A stretch of DNA of 64,000 nucleotides from Paracoccaceae bacterium (GTDB lineage Bacteria; Pseudomonadota; Alphaproteobacteria; Rhodobacterales; Rhodobacteraceae): NCBI GenBank assembly GCA_026710155.1, contig JAPORQ010000006.1:1-64000 (forward strand). Direction: 5' to 3'. The notes beneath the pieces were generated by a model, which saw only the letters and a list, made by a program, of their open reading frames with translations, had not been told where the DNA came from and made no database searches. A program made the translations under genes and the position numbers. Below are positions 28,958 through 37,782 of this stretch, piece by piece; the stretch's first letter is position 1, and each line of letters opens with the position of its first letter.

Positions 28958-29077
28958 TTATTCTAACATTATACGAGTAATATGATTGAAAAACCCGATT
29001 ATTTGTTGTTGATGTCTTTGATCTAGTTCCTCAAGCCTTGTAGGACTATCTGGAGGGGTAAATCCTGGTTTATCCAA
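28958..29077 (-). CDS. Possible 39-residue peptide gene or relic after the SDR gene
   Basis: Downstream of the SDR gene, in the same direction, a frame from TTG at 29075-29077 to TAA reads MDKPGFTPPDSPTRLEELDQ and continues with RHQQQIIGFF. The composition looks coding, but no start codon stands out and the family is unknown. It could be a remnant of a longer gene. Confidence 0.2.
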   Translation of the reverse strand: MDKPGFTPPDSPTRLEELDQRHQQQIIGFFNHITRIMLE

Positions 29078-29094
29078 TACCTTGATAATTTGGA

Positions 29095-29904
29095 TTATTG
29101 AATTACAATGCCACCGTCAATCATGAGTAATTGCCCTGTCATGTAATCCGATTCAGAACTGGCAAGAAATCCTGCGGTTCCAATAACATCTTCCGGATAT
29201 GAATATCGTTTCATTAGAATCATGGTTTCGGCCAGATTATCCATTGATTCCCCCTCTTTTTTGAATTTGCCTATTGCAACGAGGTCTTTGTCAAGTTGTT
29301 TCCATAATTCAGTTCGAACTACACCAGGACCATACCCATTGACCGTAATATTATGTTCGACAAGTGCTTTTGCACCACCGTTAATCAATGCAAGGACTGC
29401 ATGTTTGGAACAGGAGTAGGGTATGACATCGTCGAAAGCCTGGCGACTCAAAATGGACCCGACATTGATAATTTTGTAAGGACCGTTTTCCTTACCTTGC
29501 TTGATCATTGCTTTTGCTGCTTCTTGCATGCCTATGAGTACACCGAGAGCATTGACCTTCATAATCATATCCCAATTTTCTTCTGTAACGTCTAGGAACA
29601 TCAAAGGTTTGTTTATTCCGGCATTATTCAACATGACATTTATAGAACCAAAGGATTCTACCGTAGTATCTACAGCGGCTTTCATGTCAGCCCGCTTGGT
29701 AACGTCCAATTTTACTGCTACTGCTGAACCACCTGCCTTATTGATCCTTGCGACAACATCATGACAACCCTCCAAATTGATATCACCAATGCAAACTTTG
29801 GCACCTTGGGCGGCATAGTACTCTGCAATGGCGGCCCCCATTCCTTGGGCTGCTCCGGTAATGAGTACGTGTTTTCCTTTAAGTCGAGTCTCGTGAATGT
29901 TCAA
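29095..29904 (-). CDS. Short-chain dehydrogenase/reductase (polyol/sugar-alcohol type)
   Basis: A 269-residue classical SDR. It has the TGAAQGMG dinucleotide-binding motif, NNAG (in MLNNAGINK), catalytic Ser in NVGSILSRQ, and YSCSK as the Tyr-Lys pair. The D in GDINLEG after the second strand suggests NAD rather than NADP. It is divergent from the transporter operon of the same inserted segment, so oxidation of the transported sugar or polyol is a reasonable inference. Substrate not readable. Confidence 0.85.
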   Translation of the reverse strand: MNIHETRLKGKHVLITGAAQGMGAAIAEYYAAQGAKVCIGDINLEGCHDVVARINKAGGSAVAVKLDVTKRADMKAAVDTTVESFGSINVMLNNAGINKPLMFLDVTEENWDMIMKVNALGVLIGMQEAAKAMIKQGKENGPYKIINVGSILSRQAFDDVIPYSCSKHAVLALINGGAKALVEHNITVNGYGPGVVRTELWKQLDKDLVAIGKFKKEGESMDNLAETMILMKRYSYPEDVIGTAGFLASSESDYMTGQLLMIDGGIVIQ

Positions 29905-29989
29905 AATTATTCTCCTAATTAACTTTAATCCATTTGCTGCATTGTGAATACAACAATATGAAAATTATAAAATCAAAAAAATAACTGAA

Positions 29990-30020
29990 TTGGACATAAA
30001 TTATCCAAATTGGCTATAAT
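29990..30020 (+). promoter_or_regulatory. Promoter and operator-like repeat between SDR and transporter genes
   Basis: A perfect TATAAT (30015-30020) lies downstream of a -35-like TTGGAC (29990-29995; 19-base spacing, or TGGACA with 18). The -35 lies inside the inverted repeat TTGGA-N9-TCCAA (29990-30008), a plausible site for a repressor acting on both divergent units. A second perfect palindrome, AATTGCGCAATT, is at 30069-30080. Confidence 0.5.
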
Positions 30021-30106
30021 TAGAATTTTTTTTCTTGTCGGTCGAAATAAAATATCTCCAACGCACTAAATTGCGCAATTCATTATGTTTAATGGGGGAA
30101 GATATC

Positions 30107-31138
30107 ATGTTAAAAAGATTGTCACTAGTATTAGCATTAATAACCGGTTTGGTGATAGGGCTAGTTGGTAATGTAACCTTCGCTTCAGAAAAGGGTACAA
30201 TCATTTCATTCAACGGGCCAGCTGGTGAAGCCTATATTGGTCGATTCATAAAGGGCATCAAGGAAACTGCTGCCTTAAAAGGATTTGACATCAAAGTTTT
30301 CGAAAACCAGTTCAATCAAGCAGAACAGGATCAACAAGTTCAACAGGTTCTGGCAGCCGGTCAGCTACCAGATGTATTTATTTGGTGGCCTTCTGATGCA
30401 ACGGCAGGTCTTGGCTCGCTTCGTGCCTTGTCAAGAACTGGGGTACCAGTATTGAAAATTAACCAATTACCTAACGATCAGGACAGGGAGTACATTTTTG
30501 GTTATGCCGGTCCAGATGACAGGTTGCGAGCACGCAACGCTGGTTACATGATGCGAGAAGCAGCAGCGCGTAAATTGGCCGAAGGAGGTGAGGGTTTCAA
30601 TGTTCTTGTCTTATCATATCCACATTCCTATGGCGGATATGGCCTTTCGATCAATGCCTTCAAGGATGCAATTGCTGGATCACCATTGACTGTCATCGGA
30701 GATATCGGAGAGGGTTTTGGCCAAGCTAACGGTTATAAGGGTGCTGCAAAATTGATCGCTGCCAACCGTGATAAAGGTATCCATTTTGTTTACGGCATGG
30801 ATGATGCCATTCTAACAGGCGGAATCCAGGCTTTTGAAGAAGCGGGATATGTTATGGGAGAAGATGTTATTGCCGTTGGTACTGTCTGCAACGGAGACAA
30901 ACAGCTGATCGAAGAAGGAAAGCAATTCGGTACTACCCTGCAATCCCCTTTACACGAGGGCCAACTTGCAATCAAGATGGTGGAAGAATATCTCGAGACA
31001 GGCAAACTGGCGAATTACATCAACTTCACACCAAACCCGGCAGTAACATTGGACAATCTTGAAACCGTAGCACTTCGTGGTTTCGACGGTAAACTATATG
31101 GTATTGATGAACTCTGTTCAGGTGCTTGGGGAGGATAG
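30107..31138 (+). CDS. Sugar/polyol ABC transporter periplasmic binding protein
   Basis: A 343-residue binding protein with a signal peptide (MLKRLSLVLALITGLVIGLV, cleavage near TFASE). The ATG at 30107 is chosen because GGGGGAAG precedes it. The body resembles the Peripla_BP_4 group (IISFNGPAGEAYIGRFIKGI, GMDDAILTGGIQAFEEAG). It is followed by the ATPase and two permeases of the same system. Confidence 0.87.
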   Translation: MLKRLSLVLALITGLVIGLVGNVTFASEKGTIISFNGPAGEAYIGRFIKGIKETAALKGFDIKVFENQFNQAEQDQQVQQVLAAGQLPDVFIWWPSDATAGLGSLRALSRTGVPVLKINQLPNDQDREYIFGYAGPDDRLRARNAGYMMREAAARKLAEGGEGFNVLVLSYPHSYGGYGLSINAFKDAIAGSPLTVIGDIGEGFGQANGYKGAAKLIAANRDKGIHFVYGMDDAILTGGIQAFEEAGYVMGEDVIAVGTVCNGDKQLIEEGKQFGTTLQSPLHEGQLAIKMVEEYLETGKLANYINFTPNPAVTLDNLETVALRGFDGKLYGIDELCSGAWGG

Positions 31139-31254
31139 CACAAGATACAATCATAAAGCAAACAAGGGGGTGGTAATTGACCATCCCTTTGTGCATAATG
31201 AAATTTCACTAAATTAATATTTAGTATGCGGACCTCATAACAGAGAATCTCCTT

Positions 31255-32763
31255 GTGATACTGAAACTATCGGCTATTAATCGGTCATTCGGTGCTATTC
31301 AGGCGCTAAAAAAAACAGATTTTGAAATTGGCGAATCTGAAGTCATGGGGCTGGTTGGAGAAAATGGTGCCGGTAAATCAACGCTGGTGAAGATCATAGG
31401 AGGATTTGACGATGGCTATTCAGGTGAATATACATTGGACGGTGCTCCTGTAAGGTTTTCAAATCCATCGCGGGCAGAAAAAGCAGGAATTGCCATTGCC
31501 CAGCAGGAATTAAGTCTCATTCCTGCAATGTCTGTTGCCGAAAATATATTTCTGGTTGGTGACACCGTACCTTTGTTTTCTACAAAAAAATCCCTCGCAT
31601 TGAAAGCCAAACCATATTTGGAAGAGGTGGGGTTAGATAAAGTAGATCCTTCAATTTCTGTCAACCGACTTTCTATTGGTGAACAACAGCTGGTTGAAGT
31701 TGCAAGTTTGCTAGCTCACGACCCAAGAGTATTAATATTGGATGAACCCACGGCAGCATTGGGTGAATCTGATAGCGTACGTATTCTTGAAATGGTTGAG
31801 AGACTAGCAGCAAATGGTAAATCTGTCATTTACGTCAGCCATCGGCTGGATGAAATCTTCAAGATATGTCACCGAATAACCGTTCTAAGGGATGGGATAA
31901 GTCAAGAACCACGCAAGGTGTCTGAATTCAATGTACATTCGCTGGTCGAATCCATGCTAGGCCGAGAACTGGAAAACATGTTTCCTGAAAGAATGGAATT
32001 AACAGGTACCGCACCGTTGTTAGAAGTGTGTGGTTTGTGGCCGGACGCCACGGTCGAACCATTCAACTTTGAAGTTTATCCAGGTGAAATTCTAGGTCTG
32101 GCAGGACAATTGGGTAGTGGATCAGGCGATATTCTTTCCGCTATGGGAGGGGCAAGTGGTACACGTGAGGGTAACATAAGATATAAAGGTAAAGAGTTTT
32201 TACCAAAATCACCTAAGGAAGCAATTAAGGCGGGTATAGCATATTGCTCAAACGACCGTAAACTAGATGGATTGTTCTTGGGCCGCCCAATCAAGGAAAA
32301 CCTTACCTCTCCAGCACTTGGTAGAATATCCACATATGGCATACTTAACAAGGGTTCAGAAGAAAGGCTGGCATTGGGCAATGCCAAAAAGTTTACAGTA
32401 GATGTGACCCGTATGGGTACAGAAGCAGGTTTGTTGTCTGGAGGGAACCAACAGAAAGTTGCATTGGGCAAATGGCTGTCAATTGAACCAAATATCATTT
32501 TGGTCAATGAACCAACGCGAGGAGTGGATGTCGGTGCAAGAGCCGAAATCTATGGTAAACTTCGTGAATTTGCAAATGAGGGTAAGGCTGTTATTTTTGC
32601 ATCAACCGACATCCAGGAGATTACGGGGCTGTCAGACCGTATCATAACTTTCTATCGAGGAATGCAGATAGGTGAGATTGTACTCGAAGATATTTCTGCT
32701 ACCAAAGTACTTGAACAAATTACCCATCCCTTCGGAGTACACCAAGAGGTCAAAACGGCATGA
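31255..32763 (+). CDS. Sugar ABC transporter ATPase (double domain, RbsA/XylG type)
   Basis: A 502-residue protein with two nucleotide-binding halves. The first has GENGAGKST, the signature-like LSIGEQQ and LILDEPTA. The second has a degenerate Walker A (GQLGSGSGD), a signature LSGGNQQK and ILVNEPTRGVD. That asymmetry is normal for the RbsA family. The start is GTG at 31255. The end overlaps the first permease by 4 bases. Confidence 0.93.
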   Translation: MILKLSAINRSFGAIQALKKTDFEIGESEVMGLVGENGAGKSTLVKIIGGFDDGYSGEYTLDGAPVRFSNPSRAEKAGIAIAQQELSLIPAMSVAENIFLVGDTVPLFSTKKSLALKAKPYLEEVGLDKVDPSISVNRLSIGEQQLVEVASLLAHDPRVLILDEPTAALGESDSVRILEMVERLAANGKSVIYVSHRLDEIFKICHRITVLRDGISQEPRKVSEFNVHSLVESMLGRELENMFPERMELTGTAPLLEVCGLWPDATVEPFNFEVYPGEILGLAGQLGSGSGDILSAMGGASGTREGNIRYKGKEFLPKSPKEAIKAGIAYCSNDRKLDGLFLGRPIKENLTSPALGRISTYGILNKGSEERLALGNAKKFTVDVTRMGTEAGLLSGGNQQKVALGKWLSIEPNIILVNEPTRGVDVGARAEIYGKLREFANEGKAVIFASTDIQEITGLSDRIITFYRGMQIGEIVLEDISATKVLEQITHPFGVHQEVKTA

Positions 32764-33785
32764 GCAAAAGGTTAATTGCAAATGCTAGAGTAACAGGTTT
32801 AGGATTTGTTGATCGTCTTGTTCGTGACTATTCTGCCTTGGTGGTTTGTCTTATAGGTTTGTTTCTTGTCGTTTTTATTGTTGGAATGGCAACAGCACCG
32901 AATTTTTTAACCATTTTCAATTTCAAGACAATCATAAGAGATGCGGCGCTTGTTGGAATAATGGCAATCGGTTTGACATTTGTCACCTTATCGGGAAATT
33001 TTTTTCTCCTTTCAATGAAGGAGACAGCAGCACTTTGTATCATATGCTTTGCGACCTCCATGTCTTCAGGATATGGATTTGAAATATCGTTTCTACTGAC
33101 TATGGTTTTAGCAATCATTGCTGGTGCAGCTCAAGGAGCATTGATCGGGATCGGAGGCAATCCAATAGTGGTTACTCTTGGTGCCGCAGGACTATTGTTT
33201 GGATTAGGTTCGTGGTGGAGTGACAATCTTGTGGTTTCATTTCGTAGACCTCACGGTGCAGAATGGCTTGGAACCGGGTCATTTTTGGGTTTGCCGAATA
33301 TAACAATTGCCTTCATTTTAATCGCGATTTCTGCCGAATGTGTTCTTCGTTATACAAATTTTGGCAGACAAGTTTATTTGATTGGTGCGAATAGGGCAGC
33401 GGGGAAGGCCACGGGGCATGAAAATTTTCCAATGGCGATTAAGGTTTGTATTATTGCATCAGTTTGCTCTGCTTTTGTGGCTATAGCTTTTTCGGCACAA
33501 GTATCTAGTGCACATGTCAATTATTTCTCTTCGGAATTTGGTTCTTCTGGTGATATGACGATCATGGTTATTGCTACAGTCATGGTTGGAGGAAATTCGA
33601 TCATGGGAGGATTTGGTTCAACACTTCGGACCAGTTCAGGCGCAATATTTATTTCGACAGTTGACAACATGATGGTCCTGCATGGTTTCAACAGCGGCCC
33701 CCGAGTTTTGGCCGTCGGACTCATGATCGTGTTTTCCATTATCGTGTTCGCACTTGTTCGACGTGGATCCAGGGCTCAGGAATAG
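32760..33785 (+). CDS. Sugar ABC transporter permease 1
   Basis: A 341-residue RbsC-type permease with about eight to ten hydrophobic segments and the landmarks MGGFGSTLRTSSGAIFIST and YLIGANRAAGKATGHEN. It overlaps the ATPase gene by 4 bases. Together with the following permease it probably forms a heterodimeric channel, as in other importers with two permease genes. Confidence 0.9.
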   Translation: MSKRLIANARVTGLGFVDRLVRDYSALVVCLIGLFLVVFIVGMATAPNFLTIFNFKTIIRDAALVGIMAIGLTFVTLSGNFFLLSMKETAALCIICFATSMSSGYGFEISFLLTMVLAIIAGAAQGALIGIGGNPIVVTLGAAGLLFGLGSWWSDNLVVSFRRPHGAEWLGTGSFLGLPNITIAFILIAISAECVLRYTNFGRQVYLIGANRAAGKATGHENFPMAIKVCIIASVCSAFVAIAFSAQVSSAHVNYFSSEFGSSGDMTIMVIATVMVGGNSIMGGFGSTLRTSSGAIFISTVDNMMVLHGFNSGPRVLAVGLMIVFSIIVFALVRRGSRAQE

Positions 33786-33799
33786 GAAGATAGGTTAAA

Positions 33800-34831
33800 G
33801 TGAGTAAAATAAAAAATTGGGTTGTTGAAAATCACGATTTGGCCTTTGCCATATTACTTGCGGTTTGTGTCTATTGTTATTTTGCTTTTACCAATGACCT
33901 GTTTGCAACCCACAGAACAACATTTGCCATAATGGAACGCTTTGCTGTCCTAGGACTCGTCGGACTTGCCCTCACTTTATGCATCATTGCCGGTGAAATT
34001 GATCTTTCGATAGGTTCTAATGCTGCCTTGGCAGCTGTGATAGTCGTTCGTTTTACCGATAGTCTGGGAGCAGTTACAGCCCTCTTGATAGCAGTTACAA
34101 TTTCAACTACCATTGGAATTATTCAAGGCTATTTCATTGCTTACCTTCGTGTACGGGCAATAGTACTTACTGTGGGAACATTGATGTTGCTCAGGGGAGT
34201 AGCTTTGTTTGCAGCTCAGGAAAAAACCGTGATGCTAACGGATTTCAGAGTCCCGGATTTCATTACAACGAAGATGTTCGGTTACTTCTCACCTGCAAGT
34301 ATTCTTGTGATTATCATGTTTGTTCTTGTTGGTATATTCATGAACTATACTCGATTTGGTCGTGAAATCTACGCAATTGGTGGTGCCAGAAAGGAAGCAC
34401 TTGCAGCAGGAGTCAACTTGAAACGACCGATGATTATTGTATTTGCAATTTCAGGATTCTGTGCCGGTCTTGGAGGTGTGATTATTGGTCTTAGATCAGG
34501 AACAGCCCAGGCTTTGGGGCTGCAGTATCTGCTTCTTGCCGGTACTGTTGCAGCATTTATTGGAGGTGTATCCATTTTGGGTGGAAAGGGTGGTGTAATC
34601 GGTGCAGCAATTGGTACATTGACAGTTAACTTCCTGAATACAGGTTTGGTATTTAATGTAACTCCTGCATTTATGGTACAACTTTATCTTGGAGTCCTGC
34701 TAATGATTGTCATCATGTTCCAAACTGGAAGTAGGGTTTTTGATGAGAATCAACGTCGTAGGCAATTACTTTCTGATGTTGATGCCAGACGCGGCCCGTT
34801 ACTGGCCCGCCGACAGACCGGACCTCCTTGA
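33800..34831 (+). CDS. Sugar ABC transporter permease 2
   Basis: A 343-residue RbsC-type permease that starts at GTG 33800, 14 bases after the first. It carries AGEIDLSIGSNAALAAV and YAIGGARKEALAAGVNL, and ends with a basic tail. Its sequence is clearly different from permease 1, so the two are not a recent duplication. Confidence 0.9.
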   Translation: MSKIKNWVVENHDLAFAILLAVCVYCYFAFTNDLFATHRTTFAIMERFAVLGLVGLALTLCIIAGEIDLSIGSNAALAAVIVVRFTDSLGAVTALLIAVTISTTIGIIQGYFIAYLRVRAIVLTVGTLMLLRGVALFAAQEKTVMLTDFRVPDFITTKMFGYFSPASILVIIMFVLVGIFMNYTRFGREIYAIGGARKEALAAGVNLKRPMIIVFAISGFCAGLGGVIIGLRSGTAQALGLQYLLLAGTVAAFIGGVSILGGKGGVIGAAIGTLTVNFLNTGLVFNVTPAFMVQLYLGVLLMIVIMFQTGSRVFDENQRRRQLLSDVDARRGPLLARRQTGPP

Positions 34832-34961
34832 ATACCTTAAAGGATAAATTGAATTGGTTGCGTACTTGGGGCAAAATAGTATTTATTTCTTGCTTTGTAT
34901 TGGCAGTTTGTAAAATCACGTAATTTTCAATTGTGGTTTTTCATGCAAGAGCATTTTTTCA

Positions 34962-36731
34962 ATGTACTACAGAAATAAGCCAGAAGGTCCTTATGAAACA
35001 GAAGACAGGCGTTGGCAACCAGAAGTTTCCAGCAAGGAAATCTCCAAGTTGCTTGATTTCATTGATCAGTTTCAAAGTGAAGCAGAATTATCACTTTCAC
35101 TAAAGACGGGTTACAGTGAATTAAGAATTCTCACGGAACTAATGCGTAACCACATTAGTGGCAAATTGTCCACCAGCAGTTCATTGGTTTGGGCCTCCGG
35201 TATGTCTTATGGAACGGCCAAGCGAGCACTTGCAAATATAGAAAAACGTGGTCTGATTATACGACGTCCCAAAACGGCCACCGGGAAGTCATTTTCCCTT
35301 CACCCCTCACTCAAATTAATTCAGGAATGGCAGGAATTTACCCGTCGGACACGAACTCTTGTTGGTGGACTTGCCGAATCGGTTGGTAGTTTGAACAATC
35401 GCCAAAACGAATACTACTTTGGTTCTTCTTATATTGGCAGCAATACATTAGCCCCTCTTTCGGTATTCAATTCAAAACTTCCAATTCGTGGAGAACTCAG
35501 ACTATTGGTGCATGCAGACCCAACCTTTATGGCCATGCATGCATTAAGAAAGCAACTTGAGACTGTTTTTGGTGTTAGAATTTGGAGTCGTGCGCTTTCC
35601 ATCGATCGCCTTCGAGAAGAAATACTGAACAATGCAAATGCACGAGTATCGCGCTATGATATCATTGCCTGTGATTTGCCGTGGTTTGGGGAAATGGCAG
35701 AGGCAGACCGATTTCTACCAGTGGATTCATTTATATCGGCAAGTGACCTTGATCTCTCGGATTTTCATGCAGTAGCGTTGGCAAGTACACGCTACAAAGG
35801 TAGGCAGTATGGAATCCCCGTTCAAACGACACCGGAGCTTTTGGTATGCCGAAGGGATTTACTAGAGGAAAAAGGGTTGAAACCTCCAAGAACCATCTCG
35901 GAAACAATTACCACAGCTAAGGCATTGCATAATCCCTTTAGGGGAGTTGCAGGTATTGCATGGAATGCCGCCCGGGGTACACCGCTTGGCCACTCCTTTT
36001 TGTTTATCATTGCGGCTTTAGGCCAACCAGTGCTTGATCTGCGAAAAATAAGGGAGGGATTCGATTGTGAAAATGTTGAGGGCAGTTGTTTTCGCCCTAA
36101 ATTTGATTCCCTCGAAGCCAGGGAAGCGGCAGAGTATTTTTTGGAATTGCTCAATGTATCACCAAATGAGATATTAAACATGTCTTGGTACGAGAGGGCT
36201 CGGTGTTTTGCGGATGGCAAGGCTGCAATGGCCTACTCGGCAACGTTATTGGCCCCATTGTTTGAACTAAACAAGGAATCAAAAGCCTACAATAATATAG
36301 AATACATGCCCCACCCGGTTGGCGCTAATGGACATCCAATAGCTCCTGTTGGGGGATATGCTCTTGCCATACCATCAAATATAGATTCGCAAAGAATCAA
36401 TGCAGCTTGGGATGCCTTGGTTACATTGACCTCTGCACAAGCCATAAAGCTTTATATCGAAAACGGTAGTTTGGTAAGCCCAAGATTCAGCGTTAGCAGC
36501 GACCCTGAAGTTCAGCAGTTATCACCTCTGATAACTATTGTCGACAAAATGGCTCGTGAAGGAGTATTGCAGGTTTGGCCCCGTCCACCAGTTCCTGAAA
36601 TTGTAAGTATCATTGATATTGCTGGGGAAGAATTGCATGACATGCTACTTGGACAAAAAACCATTTCAACAGCATTGAGAAATGCACAAAACCGATCTGA
36701 TGCCTTAATGCGGGAAAATGGTCACTATTAA
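34962..36731 (+). CDS. Winged-helix regulator fused to a solute-binding-protein domain
   Basis: A 589-residue protein without signal peptide or membrane segment. Residues about 40-120 look like a winged helix-turn-helix (SSSLVWASGMSYGTAKRALA, then IEKRGLIIRRPKTATGKSF). Residues about 175-575 resemble an extracellular solute-binding protein family 1 domain (GIPVQTTPELLVCRRDLLEE, SWYERARCFADGKAAMAYS, AAWDALVTLTSAQA). A cytoplasmic sensor built from a binding-protein fold would detect the imported substrate directly. It follows the transporter genes at 130 bases and probably controls them. The family is unnamed to me. Confidence 0.75.
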   Translation: MYYRNKPEGPYETEDRRWQPEVSSKEISKLLDFIDQFQSEAELSLSLKTGYSELRILTELMRNHISGKLSTSSSLVWASGMSYGTAKRALANIEKRGLIIRRPKTATGKSFSLHPSLKLIQEWQEFTRRTRTLVGGLAESVGSLNNRQNEYYFGSSYIGSNTLAPLSVFNSKLPIRGELRLLVHADPTFMAMHALRKQLETVFGVRIWSRALSIDRLREEILNNANARVSRYDIIACDLPWFGEMAEADRFLPVDSFISASDLDLSDFHAVALASTRYKGRQYGIPVQTTPELLVCRRDLLEEKGLKPPRTISETITTAKALHNPFRGVAGIAWNAARGTPLGHSFLFIIAALGQPVLDLRKIREGFDCENVEGSCFRPKFDSLEAREAAEYFLELLNVSPNEILNMSWYERARCFADGKAAMAYSATLLAPLFELNKESKAYNNIEYMPHPVGANGHPIAPVGGYALAIPSNIDSQRINAAWDALVTLTSAQAIKLYIENGSLVSPRFSVSSDPEVQQLSPLITIVDKMAREGVLQVWPRPPVPEIVSIIDIAGEELHDMLLGQKTISTALRNAQNRSDALMRENGHY

Positions 36732-36788
36732 TGATTATTGGGGAGCAAATATACAGACCACTGCCTTACTTTTGGAAGAACTATATTT

Positions 36789-37370
36789 TCATGTCTTGAC
36801 GATTGATCGATCTAAAAGTTTGGATTTTTGAAATATGTCTTGAGACTGGGCGGCTACCCGTTTCTGGAGTTTGTTGATGAAGGTGTCATCGAGCCTGTCC
36901 ATTATGTGGCAGACCTTGTGGCATGGTACTTCAATGCCGAAATGGTGGGCCAATACGGTATGGTAATGATTCTTGCTGGCGACCTTTTGCTTGGAAGGTG
37001 CAAGCAGGCTGTCAAAACGTATTTCTCGGTAGAGTCTGAAATGAATCTCGTGGATGTCGCTCATGAACCGCCATTCTTACCTGAGGGCCGACATTGGCCA
37101 TCTCCCTTCATGATGGAATGTCTTCATCCTTCCCCTAGGTTGTGCTGATTATTTAAGCGGTTTCCGCGGGTGGTCACAGCGTGGTGTCCGGTTCATGGAT
37201 CAGGTGGAACTTGGTGTATTCGGCGAGTTTTTGCAATTATTTGACCTCGTCCGGGTCAGATATGCCAATGATACGCTATCTTGGCTTTCCTTCTTGAATG
37301 TGGTAGATTTGGACGATCCAGATGGAAGTCTTGTTGGTCAGTGGCGATGTCTTGGTCGGACGAACATCAT
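36789..37370 (-). pseudogene. Decayed IS1634-type transposase, N-terminal part
   Basis: On the minus strand the frames MFVRPRHRH, then TNKTSIWIVQIYHIQEGKPR, RIIGISDPDEVK and LQKLAEYTKFHLI, broken by stops and a frameshift, match the start of IS1634-family transposases. A further frame from 37064 contains GIEVPCHKVCHIMDRLDDT and FINKLQKRVAAQSQDIFQ, the family's next region. The catalytic C-terminal half is absent. It lies at the right end of the inserted segment. Confidence 0.7.
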
Positions 37371-37540
37371 GTTATCTTTTTTTGATTAGGTCGTATGTTT
37401 TTGCCTATTGCAAGTAAATATATAATTAGGTTCTACAAAAAGCTTGCCAGAATGACCAACAAACAGGAAACTCTATGGAATCGGATTGTGGGAAAAGGGA
37501 AAGAGATTAGGTCAGGACATAAAGTGTCAAAGTCGGAAGT

Positions 37541-37782
37541 AAACAAAATATACTTCGATAGATTTCCACCTACCTTGATCTGCCTTCAGGTTCTGCCGAA
37601 TAGCTTCTCGATATCTGCCAGTTTCATTTCGATGTAGGTTGGTCTCCCATGGTTGCACTGGCCTGAATGTGGTGTATTTTCCATTTCTCGCAACAATTCA
37701 TTCATTTCCGATATGGTCAACGTCCTGCCAGCACGAATGGAGCCATGACAAGACATTCTGCTGATGACCTCGTTTATCTTTT
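37541..37782. repeat. Right copy of the 242-base direct repeat
   Basis: The counterpart of 28165-28406. It holds the intact 3' end of mutL and a truncated copy of the last 21 bases of the FAD oxidoreductase gene. Before the insertion the two converging genes probably ended about 24 bases apart. Confidence 0.95.

Noticed and set aside
28165-37782. The mutL repeat as a simple assembly duplication
   Set aside because: The copies differ at about six positions clustered at one end, and the sequence between them is a coherent gene set, so real duplication is more likely.
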